Source: Bryobacteraceae bacterium (GTDB taxonomy: Bacteria > Acidobacteriota > Terriglobia > Bryobacterales > Bryobacteraceae). From it: 12,478 nucleotides of DNA. Position numbers and translations under genes: made by a program. The stretch covers positions 1 through 12,478 of the forward strand of contig JANXXV010000552.1 of the NCBI GenBank assembly GCA_025350445.1, in the 5' to 3' direction. Numbering within the stretch: position 1 is the stretch's first letter; the number at the start of each line of letters is the position of its first letter. The notes beneath the pieces were generated by a model that was given only the letters and a program-made list of their open reading frames with translations, searched no databases and was not told the DNA's origin. Below, one piece after another: positions 1 to 7,916 of this stretch.

Positions 1-1
1 G

Positions 2-574
2 CACGACATTGTCGTTATGACCGTCCGGCAGATCTCGGCGGGGGCCGGCGAGTTCGACCTGGCGGACAGCCAACTGTTCACCGATTATGAAAGGGAGCTA
101 TTCACGCGGGTTGTTTCGGTGGCCGAGAAAGAGGGCAAGCGCGTGGACCTGCTGGTGGTTTCGGGTGTAGACCCATACGAGGCGATGGTCCAAACGGCCG
201 CCCGGCTGAAGGCGACGCGCTTGGTGACCGGCGTTTCAGAGACAATGGATCAGGAAGAATTAGCGCGCCGGATCGGACTGGCCTGGGAAGCTCTAGAAGA
301 ACCAAGACACGCGTTCTCACTGGAAGCCATATCGCCGGGAAGAAAGTCGATCTACGTGAATCTGGGACCGCACCCGCCGCGGCTTTGGCCGGAAGATCTT
401 ATCCGGCTGCACGAATTGTGGCTACAGCTTTCGCAGGACAAGTTTGGGTCCCGGCTGCACCACAGAGATGTTGTCGGTGTGGCTCTTCGCCGCATGGAAC
501 AGGAATTGGCAAGCGACAATCGCGCAGTCCTGCTAACAGCCATCGAGCAGGAGTTGGAAGAACACAACCTCTAG
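2..574 (+). CDS. C-terminal part of a probable APC-family permease (universal-stress-like tail), 5' truncated by window edge
   Basis: The reading frame is open to the left edge, giving HDIVV before the first ATG at 17. That ATG is therefore probably internal and the gene begins outside the window. The visible 190 or so residues contain no membrane segment. They begin with a beta-strand-like DIVVMTVR, continue with a YERELFTRVV helix and a DLLVVSG strand, and then an alpha/beta pattern (VQTAARLKATRLVTGVS) like a universal stress protein fold. The end carries LHELWLQLS and a RLHHRDVVGVAL motif. From memory, this tail resembles the cytoplasmic C-terminus of acidobacterial amino-acid permeases, where it would be a regulatory module; the transport domain cannot be seen. 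A free-standing USP-like protein is the alternative. It converges on the VWA gene, with a hairpin and a dispersed repeat just after its stop. Confidence 0.6.
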   Translation, partial: HDIVVMTVRQISAGAGEFDLADSQLFTDYERELFTRVVSVAEKEGKRVDLLVVSGVDPYEAMVQTAARLKATRLVTGVSETMDQEELARRIGLAWEALEEPRHAFSLEAISPGRKSIYVNLGPHPPRLWPEDLIRLHELWLQLSQDKFGSRLHHRDVVGVALRRMEQELASDNRAVLLTAIEQELEEHNL

Positions 575-584
575 TTACAGGACG

Positions 585-602
585 GCGGACCCCCGGGTCC
601 GC
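585..602. terminator. GC-rich hairpin after the permease tail gene
   Basis: GCGGACCC (585-592) and GGGTCCGC (595-602) are perfect 8-base inverted arms around a 2-base centre, in practice a 7-base-pair stem with a 4-base loop. It starts 11 bases after the stop at 574 and lies between convergent genes, so a role at RNA 3' ends is reasonable. No T-run follows on either strand, so this is not a canonical intrinsic terminator. It overlaps the left end of the dispersed repeat that starts at 596. Confidence 0.45.
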
Positions 603-645
603 GACGAGGCCCCCGCCCCGGCTTCCTGGAACACAAGCCAGCCAA
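596..645 (+). repeat. dispersed intergenic repeat, copy 1
   Basis: This stretch aligns without gaps over its first 42 bases with 7806-7847, with about 36 identical. Shared blocks are GGTCCGCG, CGAGGCCCC, CGGCTTCC and CACAAG; a common AGCCAAG follows after a 2-base length difference. Its inner stem (605-610 with 615-620) has an A/C mismatch on this strand that becomes a G-T wobble on the other. Both copies follow a + strand gene and lie in the same orientation between convergent genes. The family is not one I can name. Confidence 0.65.
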
Positions 646-683
646 GCCGATGGCTATGCAGCCGGCGCTCCGCCGTCGAATAC

Positions 684-2777
684 TTACGGCAGCACCACGA
701 CCGAGCCGCGGGGGAACGCGAATTTGCGTCCAATCTCGTCGACGATGTTGATCTGGCAAGTATATTGGCCTGGCAATAGCTTCGCGAGCGGCACCTGGAA
801 TTGCAGCGGGAGTGTGGCGCGCCGTGTTTTCGCCGGCTCACTCAGCCGGACCGGGGGCGATTCGAACGCCTTCTTGCCGCCAAGAAAAAACGAGACGTTG
901 GCCGATACGCTGACGGCTTTGGTATCCGCGTCCGTGCCGCTGTCATAGACCTCCAGATATACCAGCAGGTTCTGATCCTTGCGGAACGCACGCGTGATAC
1001 TGGGGACCAATCGTTGTCCATCCTGCACCAGCGGATCGGCCGCAATAACCTTCTTCTTGGTTCCGGCATCGCCCACCGCGGCCGACAGCGGCTCACGCTG
1101 GCTGCTCCACACAACGGAGCTCAACTTCAAACCGGCGCCGGCCGCGACGGCCAAATCAGGAACCTTAAAAGATGTTTCAAACGTTCCCATCTTGCCGGTT
1201 TGATTTTCCCGCGAGAGGAATTTCAATTTGTAATCGCCCGGCGGCAGCGTAAACCCGGTGTTGTATTGAAAACTCTTGCGGGTGCGTTGCGCGGCATCGG
1301 CCTCATTGAGCTTCACTTTGATGCCATCCCGCACATTGCCCGCCATGCGGCCCTTGCTGTCGCGCACCTGTCCAATGAAATCGAACTCGGTAATTTCATC
1401 GGAACCTTTCTTCTTCATGCTGATCTGAGACGCGGGAATCTTCACCGAGACCGGCACGTAGTAGGTATCCTTGGTCAACCGGAAAAAATCCACTTCCAGA
1501 ACCATGCGCAGGTCGGTGAGAGGATCGCCCAACAGCAAAGCCTCTTCGAGTTGACGTTCTTTATCGGCGGAATTGAATTTCTCAAACTGCTTAGATGCGA
1601 AGTAGCCCGAGCGATAGTCCAGGCTTGCCTTAAGCTTCTGATCGAGCGAGACCTTCACCCGTCGAAATTTTCCATCGGGCGCCGGGTTTGAACTGTAGTA
1701 GCCGAGAATGTAGTAGCTGGTGACATCCTGCTGCGCTTGCGTGATGCCGAGAGCTAAATCGTTGTTGTCGAGGAAAGCCTTGCCCCCGGTATCGGCGGCC
1801 AGCGAGTAAAGCGTCTCCTGCTGATCGTTCACTTTGTCGCGCTGCCCGCGTTGTGCCGAACCGTTGAAGATGCCGGTGCCGCGCTGGGAAGCCATACTTG
1901 CGTCCCCGGCCGGCGCGCTGGCGATGAGGCCGCGTGAATCGATGGGATAAAACGACACATTCGAACGCACGGCAGCGTTAATGGTGGCGCGGAGCTGCGA
2001 TTGATTTTCCGTTCCTGTCTTGCTGATGCCGCTGGAGAAATAGACCAGCGCTTTCTTCTCCGGCAGCGCCGCCAGCATCTTGGCAGCCGATTCCAGCGCA
2101 CTCAGTTTCTTGTCGGTATTGAAGATGTTGAATTCAGTCTCATCCGGAATGAACGCCGCCCCATTGTCCACTCCGTTGTCCGTGTCGCCAACCTCGGCAT
2201 CGGCCGCCAGCTCGCTCGATTCTCCAATGTGGAATCCTTTGATGACCGCGGCCAGTATTTCCCGATCGTCCGTGAAGTCCTGCTCCACACGCAGGCGGCT
2301 GGTATTGGTCATGATGGAAACCAAGTCCGACGTGGTCATGTTCTTTTGCAGGAACTTGAGGGCGGCTTCCTGTGCGCGGATCTGGTCCGGCACTGGCATC
2401 GAGGAAAAGTCGAAGAGCAGAACCATCAGCCGGCGGTCCTGATAACGGATCACGCCGGCTGTAGTGGAACTGATGCCGGCGGGACGCGGGGGTGGGGGCG
2501 CACCAGGCGCGGCAACGGTCGATAAATTCAGCGGCGGCGCCGTTTCCGCAGTGAGCTTTTGAAATTCAAATACAGAGACAGGTTGGGGCTTACCGTCCTC
2601 AGTCACAACGAAGTCGGTCTTCTTCAGACCCTCCATGGGCTTTCCGGATTTATCCTTCACTTCGACGTTGACGATCACCAGATTGCTGGACGCCTTAAAG
2701 GTGAATTCTTTCTGAGGCTCCTGCGCCGGCGCTATCATCGCCAAACAGACTATCGCGGAAACAATTTTGGTCATCAT
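684..2777 (-). CDS. secreted VWFA-related domain protein (acidobacterial type)
   Basis: The product is 697 residues and begins with a signal peptide: MMTK, a hydrophobic run, then APA before Q19. Residues 26-72 form the conserved N-terminal module of this family, with a SNLVIVNVEVKDKSGKP strand pair and DFVVTEDGKPQPVSVFEF. The von Willebrand A domain spans about 117-395: the metal-site strand LMVLLFDFSSMP (D123, S125), KALVYFSSGIS near 242, FYPIDSRGL near 276, LAADTGGKAF near 326, and a final SYYILGYYSSNPAPDGKFR near 354. The motif reads DFSSM instead of DxSxS, so metal-dependent binding may be altered. The C-terminal 300 residues are beta-rich and I do not recognise them. The start (ATG at 2777) lies 2 bases after the stop of the barrel gene, so the two are surely cotranscribed and probably translationally coupled. 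The role is likely adhesion or protein binding at the cell surface; the partner is unknown. Confidence 0.88.
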   Translation of the reverse strand: MMTKIVSAIVCLAMIAPAQEPQKEFTFKASSNLVIVNVEVKDKSGKPMEGLKKTDFVVTEDGKPQPVSVFEFQKLTAETAPPLNLSTVAAPGAPPPPRPAGISSTTAGVIRYQDRRLMVLLFDFSSMPVPDQIRAQEAALKFLQKNMTTSDLVSIMTNTSRLRVEQDFTDDREILAAVIKGFHIGESSELAADAEVGDTDNGVDNGAAFIPDETEFNIFNTDKKLSALESAAKMLAALPEKKALVYFSSGISKTGTENQSQLRATINAAVRSNVSFYPIDSRGLIASAPAGDASMASQRGTGIFNGSAQRGQRDKVNDQQETLYSLAADTGGKAFLDNNDLALGITQAQQDVTSYYILGYYSSNPAPDGKFRRVKVSLDQKLKASLDYRSGYFASKQFEKFNSADKERQLEEALLLGDPLTDLRMVLEVDFFRLTKDTYYVPVSVKIPASQISMKKKGSDEITEFDFIGQVRDSKGRMAGNVRDGIKVKLNEADAAQRTRKSFQYNTGFTLPPGDYKLKFLSRENQTGKMGTFETSFKVPDLAVAAGAGLKLSSVVWSSQREPLSAAVGDAGTKKKVIAADPLVQDGQRLVPSITRAFRKDQNLLVYLEVYDSGTDADTKAVSVSANVSFFLGGKKAFESPPVRLSEPAKTRRATLPLQFQVPLAKLLPGQYTCQINIVDEIGRKFAFPRGSVVVLP

Positions 2778-2779
2778 GT

Positions 2780-5700
2780 TTAGAACCTGAATCTCAGCGA
2801 CATGGAAACCGTGCGCATGCCAGCGGCGTTCGTAGCCAGTCCATAATTATTGGCGTTCAAGACAGTGCCGATGCCTGTGATATTCACCGCATTGAGAAAG
2901 TTTGTAGAATCGAGGCGGAATTCGAGCCGTCTGCGATCGTCGCCCATGCGGAACGATCGCGACAGGCCCGCATTCATGGTGAACGTGGCGGGCCCCGGAA
3001 TTGTATTCCGCCCGGCACTGCCGAAGAAGCCGGCCTTTGGAACGCCGAATGCCAGTGGGTTGAAGTAACCGGACCCATCGTCGGCGGGCAGTCCGGTGGC
3101 ATCGGCGCGGCCGCTTCCAACCGATCCAGTCCCACCTGAATTCGATTGGTTTCCAAGCACGCGGGCGGTAAACGGGCTGCCTGAGCCCGCGTTCACGCCT
3201 CCGCTGATGGTCCAATCCTGAAGCAGCTTGTTGGTCAACACATTGTCACTGTGAAGCGAGCCGTTCTGGCCGAACGGCGAGGTGAGAACGTAGCTTAAGG
3301 CCAAAACATGACGGCGGTCGAAACTGGAGAGTCCGCGCTCGGCGTGCAGGTCCTGATCGTTTTGCGCCACCGTTGCGCCACCGCCGCCGAAGGTCGAAGC
3401 GTTGTCGATGGATTTCGAGTACGTGTAGGACAGATTCGCCGAAACGCCGCGGCGAAAGCGGCGGGTCAACCGGATGTTGCCGGAATGGTAGATAGAATTG
3501 CCTTCCGCCGATTCGTACGTGAAGCCGACGGCGTTGCCGATGCGGCGCCGCTCTTCGGCGGACAACGGCGATCCGGGGGCGGCGCGGTTGGGCGACCGCT
3601 CAATATCCAACCTCGTCCCTTTGGTTCCCAAATAAGTAGCTTCAATCACCAGCGACCTGGGAAGACCTTTTTGCACGGACAAATTCCAGGTTTGCGCGTA
3701 GCCGGTGAGATACCCGCGGTCAATGGCGTAGGTGTTCAAAATGGTTTGCTGCACCGGCTGAGCGATGAAGCCGGTGGCCAGCGTAAGCGGCGCAGTGGTG
3801 CTGGTTGTTACTGTAGACGATTGTGCAAATGGAGGCTGCGAAGCCAGGCGCGCGGGGAATTGATTGAAGATGGAGCCGTTGTAGTAAATTCCAAATCCGG
3901 AGCGGATGAGAAGATCCTTTTTTGGCCATGGTTTCCAAGCAACACCAATGCGTGGCGAGACGTTGTTCTTATCCGGATTCACCAATCCGTTGGGAAACTT
4001 GCCGCTATAGGGGCCGACGGAGCCGGGAGTAAGGACTGCAACTCCGGTAGAACCCGGCGCGCTGCCGTTACCGCTGTACGGTCGGGCGGCGCCGGGAGTT
4101 ACCACAGCCACTGCTGTGAAACCCGGAGAGATGTCGAGGTTCGCCATGCGGTTGTATTTCTCGGTCAGCGGCGCGAAGTATTCGTAGCGAACACCAAGGT
4201 TGAGGCTGAGGTTCGCCCGTACTTTGAAATCGTCGGAGAAGTAAGCATTGTAAACATTACCCCGGTAGTAATTGTTGGTGCTGCCGTAGCGGATGGAACT
4301 CGATTGCGGCGCGCCCAGGAGAAAGTCCGCAAAATCGAAACCGGTATTCGGCAGCGGCTGGCGATTCGCATCGAACGCGCTGGTCAGCAGGCCGCTGAAG
4401 GTGAAGCTGCCCCGGCCGTTCGAATCGGTGCGGGTGTTCAGTTGCACCCTGCGGAACTCGCCGCCAAACGTAAAGGTTTCCCGCCCCTTTACTATCGTGA
4501 ATCCGTCTGTGACGGATGACGTCTGGTTCCGCACCAGGATCGGGCTGGCGTCCGAGAGGCTTCCGAAGTTGGTGAAGCTTAGGTTTGGCGGCCCGTAATT
4601 AATCGGATCGCTGGACGTCCCTTGAATCCCCAAGGACGCCGCTACATTCGGTCCAAACGCGAAGGCCGGAACTGTCTCGTTACTGCTACGGGTCACGGTC
4701 CAACGCAGACTGTTGATTAAGCGGCTGGTGAAGTTGTGGGTCCAGCCAATGCTTCCGCTGATTCCATTGCCATCCTGCGCATCGCGAAACTTGTAGAGCT
4801 GCGCTCCGGCGCCGTTGCGGAACTGGAACGAGAAAGCGACATCAATGCGGTCGTTCTTGCTTACCGATTGATTCAAGCGCAAGCTCAAGTTCTGGCTGTT
4901 CTGGGGAACCGAAGTGATGAACCGGTAGTTTTGAACTCCCGCGGCCTGATTCGGAGAAGGAATATAGCTCAGCAGTGACGTCGCGATGGGGCTGATGCGG
5001 TTGGCCGGAATCCGGTTGTCCGGAAATGGCGCCCTCGTAGCCGGATCGTAAATCACGACGGGTCCGTTCACGTGGGATTGCGAGAAATCTCCAAGCCGTT
5101 CAAGCGGCGTCGGCACGGTCGAGAGTGAATCGAACGGGTTTGAACTGCTGGTTCCGGAATAGTTCAGGAAGAAGAAAGTCTTCTCCGCTTTGATGAGATG
5201 CGGGATGACCAACGGACCACCAACCGAGACACCGTAACGGCTTTGCGAATACGAGGCCTTGTCGGCCTTCACACCGGTGAGGGAAAAAGGCCTGGCATCG
5301 AAGGCGGAATCATGCAGCGAGTAGGTGACCATGCCGCGGATGGTATTGCGGCCACGGTTGATGCGATTGCCGAAGTTGCCGTTCCGGGCGATTTGACCGG
5401 GGCCTCCAGGCCCACCGCGTCCGCCTCCACCTGGTCCGCCTCGTCCGCCACCAAACCCACCAGGGCCTCCGCGTCCGCCGCCACCGCCGCCGAAGCCGCC
5501 GCCACCAGGCCCCCCGCCGCCCTGGGCGCCGCCGCCGAAACCGGGAACCGCTGCCGCACCGTCACCACCGCCCAAGCCACCTTCTCCAGCGCGCATTTGA
5601 TCCATTCGAGTACGGGCGAAGACATCTTCCTGAGGAATGTCCTGCACACCGCGGCTGACGCTTCCTGAAACCAGAAACGAATCCCCACTTTCCGGTCCGG

Positions 5701-6121
5701 CTGCCGCCGCATTCTCCGCCGGTGGCGCGACCAGGGTGGCCAACTCCGTGATGTTCGCGCTCTGATTCAGGCTGAGGTTCTGAAATCCGCCGCGGCCGCC
5801 CATCGGCCCGCGCTGAGCCGGGCGAGGGCGCAGTTCCATTGTCCAATCCTTGTTGATTGGCACGGCCGCCACCGCGGCCGTGCCTTTCTGCGAAACGAAG
5901 CCAAACATCTGGACTTCCATCTGCCATTCGCCGGCGGGCAGGTCAGCGAATTGGAATCGGCCGGCCTCGTCAGTAACGGCGACCAGCACTTTCCCGTTCT
6001 GTGAAGCAGTGACCGATGCGCCAGGGATTGGCTGGTTCGCCGACCGCACCATGCCGGTATAGGGTGCCGCGGAGAGGAGACCGCCGGACATTAGAACGAA
6101 GAGCGCAGTGCAACGCGGCAT
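2780..6121 (-). CDS. Oar-like TonB-dependent-receptor-family outer-membrane barrel lacking a recognisable plug
   Basis: The product is 1113 residues from ATG at 6121, where MPRCTALFVLMSGGLLSAA makes a good signal peptide. An open TTG at 6160 would add 13 residues including two aspartates. Residues 21-95 are a carboxypeptidase-regulatory-like domain (PIPGASVTASQNG, DEAGRFQFADLPAGEW). Residues 179-242 are almost pure Gly with Arg, Pro and Phe. From about 262 the family's barrel pattern begins (SAFDARPFSLTG, then YGVSVGGPLVIP near 297) and ends in SLRFRF with a terminal Phe, as outer-membrane barrels do. The usual plug signature, an IDG strand followed by a TKPGT-type motif, is not found between the regulatory and barrel domains; the Gly-rich stretch occupies its place. 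Oar-family barrels are linked to envelope transport or secretion, but no substrate can be inferred. It is first in an operon with the VWA gene and divergent from aceB. A 23-residue tandem duplication lies near residues 664-708. Confidence 0.88.
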   Translation of the reverse strand: MPRCTALFVLMSGGLLSAAPYTGMVRSANQPIPGASVTASQNGKVLVAVTDEAGRFQFADLPAGEWQMEVQMFGFVSQKGTAAVAAVPINKDWTMELRPRPAQRGPMGGRGGFQNLSLNQSANITELATLVAPPAENAAAAGPESGDSFLVSGSVSRGVQDIPQEDVFARTRMDQMRAGEGGLGGGDGAAAVPGFGGGAQGGGGPGGGGFGGGGGGRGGPGGFGGGRGGPGGGGRGGPGGPGQIARNGNFGNRINRGRNTIRGMVTYSLHDSAFDARPFSLTGVKADKASYSQSRYGVSVGGPLVIPHLIKAEKTFFFLNYSGTSSSNPFDSLSTVPTPLERLGDFSQSHVNGPVVIYDPATRAPFPDNRIPANRISPIATSLLSYIPSPNQAAGVQNYRFITSVPQNSQNLSLRLNQSVSKNDRIDVAFSFQFRNGAGAQLYKFRDAQDGNGISGSIGWTHNFTSRLINSLRWTVTRSSNETVPAFAFGPNVAASLGIQGTSSDPINYGPPNLSFTNFGSLSDASPILVRNQTSSVTDGFTIVKGRETFTFGGEFRRVQLNTRTDSNGRGSFTFSGLLTSAFDANRQPLPNTGFDFADFLLGAPQSSSIRYGSTNNYYRGNVYNAYFSDDFKVRANLSLNLGVRYEYFAPLTEKYNRMANLDISPGFTAVAVVTPGAARPYSGNGSAPGSTGVAVLTPGSVGPYSGKFPNGLVNPDKNNVSPRIGVAWKPWPKKDLLIRSGFGIYYNGSIFNQFPARLASQPPFAQSSTVTTSTTAPLTLATGFIAQPVQQTILNTYAIDRGYLTGYAQTWNLSVQKGLPRSLVIEATYLGTKGTRLDIERSPNRAAPGSPLSAEERRRIGNAVGFTYESAEGNSIYHSGNIRLTRRFRRGVSANLSYTYSKSIDNASTFGGGGATVAQNDQDLHAERGLSSFDRRHVLALSYVLTSPFGQNGSLHSDNVLTNKLLQDWTISGGVNAGSGSPFTARVLGNQSNSGGTGSVGSGRADATGLPADDGSGYFNPLAFGVPKAGFFGSAGRNTIPGPATFTMNAGLSRSFRMGDDRRRLEFRLDSTNFLNAVNITGIGTVLNANNYGLATNAAGMRTVSMSLRFRF
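4002..4130. repeat. 69-base in-frame tandem duplication inside the first barrel gene
   Basis: The segments starting at 4002 and 4071 align without gaps, with about 41 of 56 bases identical, giving a period of 69 bases or 23 residues. In protein the two units read TAVAVVTPGAARPYSG and TGVAVLTPGSVGPYSG, with 11 of the 17 aligned positions from the preceding residue onward identical. The duplication precedes NPDKNNVSPRIGVAW, a junction that normally leads from an extracellular loop back into the barrel, so it probably lengthens a surface loop. The divergence shows it is not recent. Confidence 0.75.
5396..5587 (-). repeat. glycine-codon low-complexity tract in the first barrel gene
   Basis: The + strand here is a run of CCGCC/CCACC-type units, read on the - strand as GGC/GGT/GGA glycine codons broken by Arg, Pro and Phe. 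It encodes residues 179-242 of the plug-less barrel. Such tracts change length easily by slippage or recombination, so length variation among strains is likely, and read mis-assembly is possible. Confidence 0.85.
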
Positions 6122-6202
6122 GATTGAGTCCAAGGAAGTGACGGTCCTGTCAGGCCCCAATGTTACTGAGGCCTCCCGATTGCATAAAATACAGAAGACA
6201 CA
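6122..6202. promoter_or_regulatory. shared divergent control region between aceB and the barrel-VWA operon
   Basis: Only 81 bases separate the two ATG starts, so both promoters must sit here or reach into the coding ends. For aceB, TAAAAT at 6185-6190, preceded by TG at 6181-6182, is a possible -10 element (five of six matches to TATAAT) with no good -35. I found no convincing - strand promoter. TGTCAGGCC (6148-6156) has an exact inverted partner, GGCCTGACA, at 6221-6229 inside aceB. A - strand GGGAGG (complement of 6172-6177) sits 11 bases before the alternative TTG at 6160. Confidence 0.35.
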
Positions 6203-7768
6203 ATGATCACAAATGTAGAAGGCCTGACAATCACGCCCAGCGTGACCGGTGAATACCTGAGGATCTTAACACCCGAGGCGCTCAGATTCCTCACGAAACT
6301 TTCAAGAAACTTTGAAGCGAGGCGGCTCGGCCTGCTGGAACGTCGCATTGCCCGCCAAAAGGAGATTGATCACGGCGCATTGCCTGATTTCCTGACCGAG
6401 ACCGCTCACATCCGCGAAGCCGATTGGAAAGTAGGCCCCATTCCTCAAGACCTGCTGGACCGCCGCGCCGAGATAACCGGGCCGGTGGACCGGAAGATGA
6501 TGATCAACGCCTTGAACTGCGGCGCCAATGTATTCATGGCCGACCTGGAAGACGCCAACTCTCCGGGTTGGGACAACAACATTCAAGGGCAAATCAATTT
6601 GCAGGATGCGGTGAATGGCACCATCACGTTCGTCAATCCGGATGGAAAGAGTTATAAGCTGGCCGAAAAGGTGGCAACGCTGCTGGTGAGGCCGCGCGGC
6701 TGGCACCTGGTGGAAAAGCATGTGTTGGTGGACGGCAGCCCGATCTCGGGTTCGCTTTTCGATTTCGGCCTGTACTTTTTTCATAATGCCAAGGCGCTGC
6801 TGGCCAAGGGATCGGGCCCCTACTTCTATTTGCCCAAGCTGGAGAGCCATCTGGAAGCGCGTTTGTGGAACGACGTTTTTCACTTCGCCCAGGACGAACT
6901 CGGTGTGCCGCAGGGCTCCGTTCGCGCCACCGTGCTGATTGAAACAATTCTCGCCGCCTTTGAAATGGACGAGATCCTCTACGAATTGCGCGACCATTCG
7001 GCGGGCTTGAATTGCGGCCGTTGGGACTACATTTTCAGCTTCATCAAGAAGTTCAGTAGCCGGCCCGATTTCGTACTCCCGAATCGCGCGCTGGTCTCCA
7101 TGGACCGGCACTTTCTGGATTCCTACGTTCGTCTTCTCATTCAGACGTGCCACCGGCGCGAAATTCATGCGATGGGTGGAATGGCGGCGCAGATTCCGAT
7201 CAAAGGCGATCCGGAAGCAAACGAAAAGGCATTCGAGAAGGTTCGACAGGACAAGCTGCGCGAGGTAAAGGCGGGCCACGACGGAACGTGGCTGGCGCAT
7301 CCGGCGCTGGTTCCGGTGGCGAAAGAAGTGTTCGATGAATACATGAAGGGACCGAATCAGATCGGCAATAAGCGGCTCGAAGTTCATGTGACCGCGGAAG
7401 ACCTGCTGAAAGTTCCGGAAGGCGAGATCACCGAACAGGGATTGCGTTTGAACATCGACGTGGGAATTCAGTACATGGCCGCCTGGCTGAAAGGCAATGG
7501 AGCCGTGCCCATCTACAACCTGATGGAAGATGCGGCCACCGCGGAGATTTCCCGCTCGCAGGTTTGGCAATGGGTAAGGCACGGAGCGAAGCTGAACGAT
7601 GGCCGGCGGGTGACCGCGGAACTGGTGCGGGACTTGATTGCCCTGGAAACGGAAAAACTGCGGGACAAGCCTGGAATTGCGCTTGCCTCGCAGCTTTTCG
7701 AATCGATGATCGTCAAGCCTGAGTTCACGGAATTTCTAACCCTGGTTGGTTACGACCACATCGCTTGA
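6203..7768 (+). CDS. aceB: malate synthase A
   Basis: This enzyme condenses glyoxylate with acetyl-CoA to malate in the glyoxylate cycle, allowing growth on acetate or fatty acids. The 521 residues are collinear with the malate synthase A family (E. coli enzyme about 533). The family signature [15 protein letters not shown] is at 264-278. Expected active-site residues are present: R165 in VRPRGWH, the Mg ligands E247 in VLIETI and D275 in RWDYIF, and the catalytic base D443 in [22 protein letters not shown] is at 323-332 and [10 protein letters not shown] at 358-367. The end, [11 protein letters not shown], matches the family terminus, so the gene is complete. ATG at 6203 has only a weak AGAAG before it; ILTPEA at 21-26 fits the family N-terminus. 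No isocitrate lyase gene (aceA) lies in the window. Confidence 0.97.
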   Translation: MITNVEGLTITPSVTGEYLRILTPEALRFLTKLSRNFEARRLGLLERRIARQKEIDHGALPDFLTETAHIREADWKVGPIPQDLLDRRAEITGPVDRKMMINALNCGANVFMADLEDANSPGWDNNIQGQINLQDAVNGTITFVNPDGKSYKLAEKVATLLVRPRGWHLVEKHVLVDGSPISGSLFDFGLYFFHNAKALLAKGSGPYFYLPKLESHLEARLWNDVFHFAQDELGVPQGSVRATVLIETILAAFEMDEILYELRDHSAGLNCGRWDYIFSFIKKFSSRPDFVLPNRALVSMDRHFLDSYVRLLIQTCHRREIHAMGGMAAQIPIKGDPEANEKAFEKVRQDKLREVKAGHDGTWLAHPALVPVAKEVFDEYMKGPNQIGNKRLEVHVTAEDLLKVPEGEITEQGLRLNIDVGIQYMAAWLKGNGAVPIYNLMEDAATAEISRSQVWQWVRHGAKLNDGRRVTAELVRDLIALETEKLRDKPGIALASQLFESMIVKPEFTEFLTLVGYDHIA

Positions 7769-7805
7769 GCCCTTTGCGTAACGGGCAGTCGTGTCTCTTC
7801 AAATT

Positions 7806-7857
7806 GGTCCGCGCCGAGGCCCCAGCCTCGGCTTCCCGAATCACAAGTGCAAGCCAA
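7806..7857 (+). repeat. dispersed intergenic repeat, copy 2, with hairpin
   Basis: This is the partner of 596-645, with about 36 of 42 ungapped bases identical. It contains a perfect 7-base-pair stem: CCGAGGC (7814-7820), loop CCCA, GCCTCGG (7825-7831). It starts 37 bases after the aceB stop, in the same orientation and position as copy 1 after the permease gene. The stem has no T-run, so it may be a 3'-end stabiliser or simply a mobile or REP-like intergenic element. Confidence 0.65.
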
Positions 7858-7916
7858 GGGGCTGGCAATGGGCTGGGGCATAGGCGTTAAGATAAGCCAA
7901 ACTGCATACATCGTAG

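Noticed and set aside
801..1691. A 296-codon + strand frame opposite the VWA gene
   Set aside because: It is antisense to the conserved VWA protein and rich in Arg, Gln and His, as out-of-frame translations are.
3308..4519. A 403-codon + strand frame opposite the first barrel gene
   Set aside because: It is entirely antisense to a well-supported barrel, has no signal peptide or domain, and lacks a credible ribosome binding site.
5396..5587. Possible CRISPR-like or satellite array because of repeated short units
   Set aside because: There are no constant repeats with unique spacers. The pattern is glycine-codon low complexity in frame with the barrel gene.
6302..7582. A 426-codon open frame on the - strand opposite aceB
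   Set aside because: It lies wholly antisense to an unmistakable malate synthase and has no recognisable domain. Long antisense frames are expected in GC-rich coding DNA.
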